Shown here piece after piece: positions 16,330 to 24,100 of a DNA stretch of 33,034 bases. Position numbers and translations under genes: made by a program. Below the pieces are notes generated by a model. That model was given only the letters and a program-made list of their open reading frames with translations. It ran no database searches and was not told where the DNA came from. Source of the stretch: Ruegeria sp. HKCCSA071 (GTDB lineage Bacteria > Pseudomonadota > Alphaproteobacteria > Rhodobacterales > Rhodobacteraceae); contig NZ_JAEDOX010000021.1 in NCBI RefSeq assembly GCF_017872555.1, positions 1 through 33,034 of the forward strand, in the 5' to 3' direction. Every line of letters starts with the position of its first letter. Within the stretch, counting starts at the first letter, position 1.

Positions 16330-16471
16330 TGCCTTTGACAAGGGCACTCCTAATCGGCGACGGGATGTGCGTCGGAGCAGGATGCTTGAAAAAGCAGCTT
16401 AGCTTGGACATCCCCGCAGTCAAAACGCATCTCGTACCGGGGTTGGTGCGATGGGACAAGGACGACTATTG
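16330..16471 (+). promoter_or_regulatory. leader/expression platform downstream of the riboswitch
   Basis: Between the riboswitch and the first gene no ORF is credible. GTGCC (16329-16333) can pair with GGCAC (16343-16347). GGGATGT (16362-16368) can pair with ACATCCC (16408-16414), enclosing a small GCTT-GAAA-AAGC hairpin. These are candidates for the switching structure. There is no classical T-run terminator, so control could be of translation or by Rho. Confidence 0.4.
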
Positions 16472-17257
16472 ATGACCAAGCTGCTTTCTGCAGCCGCTGT
16501 GGCGATAGCGCTTCCAGCAATGGCAAATGCGCATTTCCTGCTGGAATACACCGCTGACACCATGATCGACGCACCGGGGAATGTTCCGGTCAAGCTGATC
16601 TTTTGGCATCCGTTCTCGAACGGGCATGTCATGGATCTGGACAAGCCGCAGGAATTCTACGTGATCCACAACGGTCAGAAAACCGATCTGCTGGATACCC
16701 TGGAACCCGTGCGTTTCACCGGTGGGGAAAACGAAGGCGCGGCATTCAAGGGTTATGTTCCCGTCAAACGGTCGGGCGACTATGTGTTGGTGACTGTTCC
16801 CCAGCCCTATTACGAGGAATCCGAGAATATCTATATCCAGCAGATCGCCAAGGCATTCCTGAACCGCAACGAACTGCCGACCGACTGGATGAACCCGGTG
16901 GGCCTGCCGGTTGAGATCATCCCGCTCAACAAACCAACCAACATCATCGCGGGGTCGACCTTTACAGGTCGGGTTATGGCCGAAGGCCAACCGGTTGCGG
17001 GTGCCGAAATCGAGATCGAGTACATGGCCGCAGAACCGGACATGGAAAGCGCGGCCGCCTCGGCCCCGACCGTCTCACCGATGCCGGGCGGTACATTGGT
17101 CGCAACTTCGGATGATAACGGGTATTTCACGTTCGGCGTTCCAAAAGCCGGATATTGGGGTTTTGCCGCGCTCGGTGCCGGTCCTGTGACCGAACACAAC
17201 GGCAAAGAACTCAGCCAGGACGCGGTCATCTGGATCCGCGCATGGGACTTGGAGTAA
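16472..17257 (+). CDS. DUF4198-family periplasmic component of the metal importer (NikK-like)
   Basis: The 261-residue precursor has a signal peptide (residues 1-20, MTKLLSAAAVAIALPAMANA) and a mature N-terminus starting with His (HFLLEYTADT). It has the beta-rich DUF4198 fold and a C-terminal carboxypeptidase-regulatory-like repeat (STFTGRVMAEGQPVAGAEIE ... TSDDNGYFTFGVPKAGYWG). DUF4198 proteins occur as the K subunit of Nik-type ECF transporters. It is the first gene behind the cobalamin riboswitch, so here it probably handles cobalt. The ATG at 16472 is preferred over 16451 because the signal peptide begins there and AAGGAC lies upstream. The next gene, cbiM, starts 7 nt after its stop. 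Confidence 0.85.
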   Translation: MTKLLSAAAVAIALPAMANAHFLLEYTADTMIDAPGNVPVKLIFWHPFSNGHVMDLDKPQEFYVIHNGQKTDLLDTLEPVRFTGGENEGAAFKGYVPVKRSGDYVLVTVPQPYYEESENIYIQQIAKAFLNRNELPTDWMNPVGLPVEIIPLNKPTNIIAGSTFTGRVMAEGQPVAGAEIEIEYMAAEPDMESAAASAPTVSPMPGGTLVATSDDNGYFTFGVPKAGYWGFAALGAGPVTEHNGKELSQDAVIWIRAWDLE

Positions 17258-17263
17258 TCGTAG

Positions 17264-17875
17264 ATGCATATCGTTGACGGAGCCTTGTCCAACCCGGTCG
17301 TGATCGGCGGAGCCGTCGCTGCGGCGGGTGGGATTGCCATGGGCCTCAGGTCGCTGGATCTTGATCGCATCCCCACGGCGGGGGTGCTGTCTGCCAGCTT
17401 TTTCGTGGCATCGCTGATCCATGTGCCGATTGGCCCTTCGTCAGTGCATCTGATCCTCAACGGCATGGCCGGGCTATTGTTGGGCTGGGCCGCATTCCCG
17501 GCCCTGTTCGTCGGGCTTTTGCTGCAAGCCGTCTTCTTTGGCTTTGGCGGGTTGACCGTACTGGGGATCAACACCCTGAACATCGCGTTGCCCGCGGTTT
17601 TGGCCGGACTGGTCTTTAGCCGCCTGATCGCCCACGGCTCACCTCTGCAAGGTGCGATATGGGGCGGGGTCGGTGGTGCCTTTGCCATTGCCGCCACAAC
17701 CGGCATGGTTGCATTTTCTCTGGCCTTGTCCGGGGATGCCTTCCTGCCTGCGGCCAAGCTTGTTTTCTTTGCACATATTCCTGTCATGGCGATTGAGGCA
17801 ATCCTGACCGGGTTCGCGGTTTTGCTGGCGCGCAAGGTCAAGCCCGAGCTGTTTGTCAAAGGAGCGGTCGCGTGA
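17264..17875 (+). CDS. cbiM: ECF transporter metal-binding S component (CbiM/NikM family)
   Basis: The 203-residue membrane protein begins MHIVDGAL, the hallmark N-terminus of CbiM/NikM in which the buried Met1-His2 end chelates Co2+ or Ni2+. It has about six membrane spans and the conserved loops HVPIGPSSVHLILNGMAGLL and FFGFGGLTVLGINTLNIALP. It selects the metal and works with CbiQ and two CbiO copies. GGAG lies 9 nt before the ATG. The stop overlaps the GTG start of the next gene by 4 nt. CbiN, the usual partner in cobalt systems, is absent; its place is taken by the L-type gene that follows. Confidence 0.93.
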   Translation: MHIVDGALSNPVVIGGAVAAAGGIAMGLRSLDLDRIPTAGVLSASFFVASLIHVPIGPSSVHLILNGMAGLLLGWAAFPALFVGLLLQAVFFGFGGLTVLGINTLNIALPAVLAGLVFSRLIAHGSPLQGAIWGGVGGAFAIAATTGMVAFSLALSGDAFLPAAKLVFFAHIPVMAIEAILTGFAVLLARKVKPELFVKGAVA

Positions 17876-18435
17876 GGTACCTGGCGATCATTCTGGCGCT
17901 GAGCTGCGTACCCGTACCTGCCTTGGCGCATAAGGTCATAGCCGGAGTGTTTGAATCCGGTGACGCCATCGAAGGCGAAATCGGCTTTTCCAACGGCGAC
18001 ATGGCAAGCGATACCGAGGTCATCGTCAAAGGCCCGGACGGAGCCGCGCTGGGCCGTATCCTCACGGATGCAGACGGGTTCTTTATCTACACGCCAAACG
18101 CGCCGGTAGCCCATACTTTCTTTGCAAACCTTGGTGCCGGGCATGTGGCCGAGGTCACCATGCCCGCTGCGGATGTCGCCCGGATCATGGGCGTTGAAGC
18201 GGAACCCGACACCCCGCCAACAAACGCACCTGCCCAGACAGTGGCGGTGTTCAGCACAGAACAACAACAGGTCATTGCCAGGGCCGTTCGGGATGAGCTT
18301 CGCCCGCTGCGTCGGGAAATAGCGGCATACCGCGAACAAAATGACCTGCAAACTGTTCTGGGTGGGATCGGATATATCGTCGGTCTGTTTGGTCTGGGCT
18401 TTTACTTTGCGGCACGCCGCAAGCTGGCGGCCTGA
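17872..18435 (+). CDS. membrane-anchored extracytoplasmic accessory subunit (NikL-like)
   Basis: The 187-residue protein has a signal-like N-terminus (1-19, ending in PALA), a His directly after it (HKVIAGVFES), and a periplasmic Ig/transthyretin-like domain (GEIGFSNGDMASDTEVIVKG, LTDADGFFIYTPNAPVAHTF). A proline/threonine linker, a helical coiled segment at about 125-160 and one C-terminal membrane span ending in RRKLAA follow. This is the arrangement of the L subunit of NikKMLQO transporters. The GTG start overlaps the cbiM stop (GTGA), with GGAG upstream. Its stop shares one base with the cbiQ start. Confidence 0.78.
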   Translation: MRYLAIILALSCVPVPALAHKVIAGVFESGDAIEGEIGFSNGDMASDTEVIVKGPDGAALGRILTDADGFFIYTPNAPVAHTFFANLGAGHVAEVTMPAADVARIMGVEAEPDTPPTNAPAQTVAVFSTEQQQVIARAVRDELRPLRREIAAYREQNDLQTVLGGIGYIVGLFGLGFYFAARRKLAA

Positions 18436-19214
18436 TGGCGCACGTTCTGGGGCAACACGAAAACACGCTGGTCAAAGCGGGCGCGCAGCGGCACGGTGCG
18501 ATAAACCCGCTTGATCCAAGGATGCGGATCGTCATGGCGGTTGTTTTCGCGGTGGTGACTGTGGCGGCGTCCTCGCTGACAGCACTGTGCGCGGCTCTGG
18601 CGGTGTCCCTTTCGCTTCTTGCCGCCTCGCGCCTGCCCTGGCGGAAAACGTTGAAACGCATGGCCATGATGGACGGGTTCATCCTGTTCATGCTGGTGCT
18701 GTTACCATTCTCCATGCCCGGCGACCCGATGTTTACGCTCTGGGGGTTTCCCGCAAGCTGGCAGGGTTTCTGGAAAGCGGTCGAGATCGCTCTGACGGCC
18801 AACGCGGTCATCCTGTCCCTTATGGTGCTGGTCGGTACGATGGAGCCGGTCACGCTTGGCCACGCCCTGCACCGCCTGCGCTGCCCCGAAAAGCTGGTTC
18901 ACCTTCTGATGTTCACCATCCGCTATATCGAGGTTCTGCGGGAAGAATACCTGCGCCTGCGCGCGGCTATGAAAGTGCGCGGCTTTCGCCCGGCAACAAA
19001 CTGGCACACCTATCGCAGCTTTGGCTATCTCGTGGGCATGATGCTGGTGCGCGCGATCGAAAGATCCGAACGCATTCTTGATGCGATGAAATGCCGGGGG
19101 TTTTCAGGCCGTATGCTGCTGCTTCAGGACTTTGCCCTGACCCGAAAGGACTTCGTTTTTGCCGCAGGTCTTGGTGCTCTTTGCGCGGGTCTGATCATAC
19201 TGGATTTGGCATGA
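18435..19214 (+). CDS. cbiQ: ECF transporter transmembrane T component (CbiQ)
   Basis: The 259-residue membrane protein carries the two coupling helices of EcfT proteins with the Ala-x-x-x-Arg-Gly motifs: AAMKVRGF and, 50-odd residues later, DAMKCRGFSG. It also has the family-type N-terminal segment NPLDPRMRIVMAVVFAVVTV. These motifs dock onto the ATPase subunits. It starts on the NikL-like stop (TGATG) and overlaps cbiO by 4 nt. Confidence 0.93.
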   Translation: MAHVLGQHENTLVKAGAQRHGAINPLDPRMRIVMAVVFAVVTVAASSLTALCAALAVSLSLLAASRLPWRKTLKRMAMMDGFILFMLVLLPFSMPGDPMFTLWGFPASWQGFWKAVEIALTANAVILSLMVLVGTMEPVTLGHALHRLRCPEKLVHLLMFTIRYIEVLREEYLRLRAAMKVRGFRPATNWHTYRSFGYLVGMMLVRAIERSERILDAMKCRGFSGRMLLLQDFALTRKDFVFAAGLGALCAGLIILDLA

Positions 19215-19861
19215 CACTGATTGTGCTTGAAGATATCTGCTTTGCCTACCCCGGTCAGCCACCCGTTCTTGACGGTGCCAGCCTCAGCCTGTCCGCCGGT
19301 CAACGCCTGTCGCTGACGGGCCCGAACGGGGCGGGAAAATCGACCTTGCTGCGTATCACGCTTGGCTTGCAGCGCCCACGGTCCGGCACGGTCACGATCT
19401 TTGGTCAGCAAAGGGTGCAAGAGGCCGATTTTCACGACGTGCGCCGCCGGGTGGGCCTTGTGTTTCAGGATGCGGATGATCAGTTGTTCTGCCCGACCGT
19501 CGCCGAGGATATCGCCTTTGGCCCGCTCAACCTGGGCAGAACACGCGACGAAGCGCTAGCCATCGTAGAAAACGTGTTGGGTGATCTGGACCTGATGCAT
19601 CTGAAGAACCGCATCACCCACAAGTTGTCAGGGGGTGAAAAACGGCTGGTTACGCTGGCGACCGTTCTGGCGATGGAGCCCGAGGTTCTGCTGCTTGATG
19701 AACCCACCAACGCGCTGGACCCACGAAACGAGGCCCGGCTGCTGGAAATCCTCCGGGGATTGCCACAAGCGATCCTTCTTGTCAGCCATTCCCCGGCCTT
19801 CCGCGCCGAACTGGCACCGGATGCGCTCGATTTGCGAGACGGAAAACTGGTGGCTGTCTGA
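19211..19861 (+). CDS. cbiO: ECF transporter ATPase (CbiO)
   Basis: The 216-residue ABC ATPase has Walker A GPNGAGKST (37-45), Q-loop FQDADDQLF, typical of the ECF/CbiO class, signature LSGGEKR and Walker B VLLLDEPTNALD. It is a little shorter than many CbiO proteins (about 270), with the C-terminal extension missing. The ATG at 19211 overlaps the cbiQ stop (ATGA). The open frame runs further upstream to 19091, but that part lies inside cbiQ. It is the last gene of the riboswitch operon, and only 16 nt separate its stop from the next leftward ORF. Confidence 0.95.
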   Translation: MTLIVLEDICFAYPGQPPVLDGASLSLSAGQRLSLTGPNGAGKSTLLRITLGLQRPRSGTVTIFGQQRVQEADFHDVRRRVGLVFQDADDQLFCPTVAEDIAFGPLNLGRTRDEALAIVENVLGDLDLMHLKNRITHKLSGGEKRLVTLATVLAMEPEVLLLDEPTNALDPRNEARLLEILRGLPQAILLVSHSPAFRAELAPDALDLRDGKLVAV

Positions 19862-19877
19862 CAGGACCAATCCGTGT

Positions 19878-20093
19878 TCAGCTGTGCCGCTTTCGGCTTA
19901 TAAGCCCATATCTGACCGCCCATGCCCGAAACGACAGGCGTCCGCGCCGGTCCTGTTTCACCGGGTGTTTCGACTGCGCACCACCTTTTCGGTTGAATTC
20001 GAAAACGTCGATGATGCGCTCGGCGCAACCGCAGGCTTCGCCCATGCCAACTTTGGCAAAGTAGAATTTTTCGAAACGTTCCGGGTTTTGCAC
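19878..20093 (-). CDS. possible 71-residue small protein downstream of the unknown locus
   Basis: This GTG-started ORF (MQNPERFEKFYFAKVGMGEA...) has a good ribosome-binding site, GGAGG with a six-base spacer, and encodes a basic protein with a CGC (Cys-Gly-Cys) element near residue 20 and a very basic C-terminal half. It lies 76 nt after the 332-residue gene on the same strand and could be its third member. I recognise no family. Apart from this ORF the 308-nt gap between cbiO and the 332-residue gene holds nothing I can identify, so the alternative is plain intergenic DNA with a chance ORF. Confidence 0.35.
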   Translation of the reverse strand: MQNPERFEKFYFAKVGMGEACGCAERIIDVFEFNRKGGAQSKHPVKQDRRGRLSFRAWAVRYGLISRKRHS

Positions 20094-20169
20094 GGCGGCC
20101 CTCCAGTTCAAGCGTAACCCCAAAAGCCAAGTGCCGCCAAATCACATTGTTGCGGTCGCAGAGGCGGTC

Positions 20170-21168
20170 CTATGGCGCGGCGAATGCGCTTCCCGTCCAG
20201 ACATTGTCCAGTTGGTTAAAAACCGGCGAGGTGATGAGCATCTCGGCAGGGTACAGCAATTGCAGCTCATCCGCGAACCGTGTGACGCCGGGTACAAGCC
20301 CGGTGATGTTCTGCCACGCGGCCCAGCTGCCGGGATCGGACAGGCTGTTGGGATTGCCGGGATCAGCCGCCTGGTGCCAACCGGCCGCATTCAGGATCGG
20401 TGAAAGGGCAAAGCGCGCATCGTTGCTGTCAACCTCGGAACAGGCAGCAGCATCGCATTCCCAGCTTGTCCAGTCTGCCGCCGCGATGGTCCCGGCAATC
20501 GGGGCGGCGGCGTCGATGACCCGTGCCAGAACCTCGAACCCGCCACCCGCAGTCGGACGGCTGAGCGACAGCGGGTCGGTGGCCACGGCATGCAGCGCCG
20601 CGGTTGGTGCCAGGCTGAGGGTTCGACCGATCAAAGCCAGCTGTGCGATGCCGTCGGTCACAGGGCCTGATCCGGCGACCGGCAGGACCCTGACAGGTGT
20701 CAGGATCGGCACCGCACCGCCACGTATCGCGATCTCCTGCAACGCATTGTCGAAGGCCGGAACGAAATCACTGCGGATCGTGTAGCTCAGCGGAAAACTG
20801 GCCTGCTGCGGACCAACCGGCCTTGCACCGTCGCGAGTGATGAAAGACATCGGCGGAACGGCACCCGGCTGCGGCAGCGAAATCTGCGGTCCCGCGATAC
20901 CCAAAGCGGCCGCGATCATGCGTGCGCGCTGTTCGGCCTCACCATACTCGCTCAGCAGATTGATATAGCCGCCGATCTCGGTGATGTTGCGCGGCGCAGG
21001 GATGCGCGAAGGGGCAATATCGCCCGCAATGGCCAGCCTATGGGCAATCACCTCACGGGCACGCTGGATCGCTGGAGAGTTGGTCGTTTCAAGGATATTG
21101 ATGATCTCCTCGGCAAGGCTTTCATCAATTCCCGGTTTGTCCGTCACATTTGTGCTCGTGTCACTCAT
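20170..21168 (-). CDS. hypothetical protein of 332 residues, coupled to the 1237-residue gene
   Basis: No family is recognised. The N-terminal third is helical and charged (DESLAEEIINILETTNSPAI, then a segment rich in Arg, Ala and Glu). The rest is small-residue and proline rich with probable beta structure. Two cysteines sit close together in WECDAAACSEV, and the C-terminus is acidic/aromatic (YPAEMLITSPVFNQLDNVW). There is no signal peptide or membrane span. The ATG at 21168 overlaps the end of the 1237-residue gene by 8 nt, and GGAGG lies 6 nt before it, so translation is coupled and the two proteins probably act together. Codon use looks like that of the neighbours, with no clear sign of recent transfer. 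Confidence 0.8.
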   Translation of the reverse strand: MSDTSTNVTDKPGIDESLAEEIINILETTNSPAIQRAREVIAHRLAIAGDIAPSRIPAPRNITEIGGYINLLSEYGEAEQRARMIAAALGIAGPQISLPQPGAVPPMSFITRDGARPVGPQQASFPLSYTIRSDFVPAFDNALQEIAIRGGAVPILTPVRVLPVAGSGPVTDGIAQLALIGRTLSLAPTAALHAVATDPLSLSRPTAGGGFEVLARVIDAAAPIAGTIAAADWTSWECDAAACSEVDSNDARFALSPILNAAGWHQAADPGNPNSLSDPGSWAAWQNITGLVPGVTRFADELQLLYPAEMLITSPVFNQLDNVWTGSAFAAP

Positions 21169-24100
21169 TGTCGTCCTCCGCAGGGGCGTTCAGGCCATTG
21201 AGGAAATCCAGCACCGACTGGCTGCCGGCCTTGGTCGCGCTGCCGTCATCAGCATCCGCATTTGCCTTGGTGAAGGCCCCGAAAAGCTTGGCCAGAAGCA
21301 GCGTGTTGGACGGGTTGGCCAAAGCCGTAGCCCCGCCGGGGAAATCCTTGAACAGGTTTTGAACGAAACCGGCCCGGTTGCCATCCGGTTGCCCACCGAT
21401 CAGCGCGGAAACACCCGAAGCGTTCTTGGCGATATCCTCAAACCCCTTGATCTTGGCGGCATTGCTGGCGTCGAATGCCTTCTTGTCAGCGGCGGCCTTC
21501 TTGGCCTCTTCCTCTTTGCGGGCGGCAGCGATTTCCTGACCTTTACCCGCAAGTTCCGTGGCCTTTCCAACCAGCTCCTTGGTCAGATCCGTCGCCGTAT
21601 CGATGGCCTTGTCCCGACCGGCGGCGACCGATTGCGTTTCAAGCGCCAGTTGCGCCTGCAACTCCTTCAGGCCTGTCAGATCAGTTCCCGCCCGCGCAAG
21701 ATCGGGCGCAGCCTTGAGGATTTCGGCCAGTTGCGACGTGGGCACAGCCTGGCCGGTGCCAATGTCGCCCCCTGCAATGGTCAGCGTGTTCGAAGGCTGG
21801 TTGTTCGGCAGGTCTGACGGCGCACGGGTACCAAAGATGGCGTCACTGTCAGCAGGCAGGACCGGTGCGTCGCCAACCGGCGGCGGTGTCGGGCTGTCCT
21901 GCCAGTTCCAGAAGCGGCGGTGGTCGATCATCTCGCAGGAATTGCAGCGGCCCAGTACAGCCTCGCCCAACAGGCCCCTGGTCGGCAGCGAGATCGTGCG
22001 GCGCGGTGGTCGGAAGTCTTCGCGATGGAAGGCCAGAAGACTGTCCTGAATGTCACCGGTCCGCATCTCCATCCGGTCGGCCAGATCGGGCGGGATCGAG
22101 AAGGGCATGATCATGGCATTGCCATAGAACCCAAGCACCTTGTTTTGAACGGTGCTGAGCAGCGATATCTCGCTTGAGGCATCGTCCAGCCCGCCTTCCG
22201 GTACCCCGATGGTGAAACGCTCCAGCAGGATCGCACGTTCTTCGTCCGTCATGCTGGCCCAGATCACGCGGGAATAGCGAACGGTGTTGGCCACAATATG
22301 CTGGTACATCTCTTCGATGCGGCGCAGATCCCGGCGTGACAGAACGTCCGGCACTTCCTGCACCGAATAGGGCAGGGTGGCAGGCAGCGCCTGGAACGTA
22401 TTGTCATCAACAACGGTCTGGGCGTTTTCGTTCATACGCGCCTCAAACTCGCTGACCATGGGCGGTCCCACCAGATCGTCAAAGTCCGAGCCCGAGATCG
22501 TGGTGCGAAGGCTGCGGTTGATGTTGCGGGTGGCCCGGTCAAGATCGTCAGCATCTTCCAGATTGGCCAGATGTTCCCAGATGTTGAAAATATTTATGGG
22601 ATCAGGACCGGTGTAGAACGAGTAGGCAAACGAACCCGTCCGCCTGCGCAACTCGACACGGGCGATATCCGACCGCTCGACCGAACGGGGCAAAGCCACA
22701 GAGCCGGTATAGGTCCGGCGCTTGGTCGGATCACGCCGCGCATCAGCCAGCCGGACAAGCAGGTTCTCGCGTGTTTCCGCTGGCAGGTCATGCAGGTTGT
22801 CGATGTCGATCGGCGATCCGGTCAGCGGCACAGGTCCGACCCGGTCGCCATCCTGCGTGAAGATCACGACAGAAATGTCATCATTGGGCATGAACGTGCC
22901 CTGCGCCTCGAAACTGACGATGTCCTGTGCGACGCCGGGCGCGTTCTGCGGTGTTGCATCCTTGTCCGCATAAAACTCTTCCAGCAGCTTCAGTGCGCTG
23001 CGGAATCTGCGGCGGTTTCGGAACACGCGCCGGAACACTTCGGCATGGCGCAGGATGACCTTGTACCGGCTCAGCAATCCGGACCGGGTGACATTGCCCG
23101 GCAACTGATCGCCTTGCCCCAGACGGCGGAAGCGGATGAGTTGCATGGGCACAAAGACCACCAGCTGCACGCCCTCGATACGCGTTTCCAGGGAAAAGTC
23201 CCGCAGGACTTCGAACCATTGCATGGTCATTGCGTGGCAATGATTGCGGTTGGCCACGAATTTCGTTGTTGCCGTCCGCCGATCCGTCGCAGTTGCAGTG
23301 CGCACACTGGTCCGTGCAGAATTGCGCTTGACCGAAGCCGCCCGTTCAAGCGCGGCAGAGAATGTCTCATGGGTGTCGGACAGAAAATCGCGCGATGTGT
23401 TCTGCGTGTTGGACGAATTGCCGGAAGAATTCGAACTGGACCGTGCGCCGCTGAAGCCCACGCCGCCGACGATGGCCCCGATGCCTCCGAACAGGCCGCC
23501 ACCAACGCCACCTGCGCCTCCAAAGCTCTTTGAAAAAGCGCGGGTCGAAAACGAAGACGTGCCCTGAATTACCTCATCCAGCGCGCTTTCAAACGTACTG
23601 TCAAAGGACGTGTCGCGGGCTTCCTCGAACTCTTGTTGCTCTTCAAATGTCAGGCTCTCTCGTTCACGTACGCTCAGTGTTTCGCGCTGTTCCGACACGA
23701 CAATCCGCTGCTCTTCTCCCGGGGCAAGCGGCAGGGAATAGACCAGCCGACCCAAAGACATGCCAGCGTGGACAGCCGTCGACCGCATCTTGGCAATATA
23801 CCCAAGCGCAAGGCTCGACGCCTTGGGCACATCCTGAGGCCGCTCTTCAAGATCTTCAAAGAAGTCTTCAATATCAATGGGTTCATCAATCGGAATCCGG
23901 TCCCGAAAATCCCAATCACCCCCGTCATTGTTGAACGCGGCCAGAAGCGTTTCGGCGGACAGATTGGCCTGAGCAAAGGTTGTACCCGGAATAGTCGTCA
24001 CAAAACGGTCACCGCCTATGGGGCGTGTTCGAACGATATTCTTGGGCCCGACGAGCGGATCAATCAGCCGGTACAGAACCGAATAGCGCCGCCGTGAAAC

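Noticed and set aside
16831..18351. 506-codon ORF on the - strand
   Set aside because: It is antisense to three intact ECF transporter genes and encodes low-complexity sequence.
22571..23533. 320-codon ORF on the + strand inside the large unknown gene
   Set aside because: It is antisense to a continuous 1237-codon frame, with no ribosome-binding site and unlikely composition.
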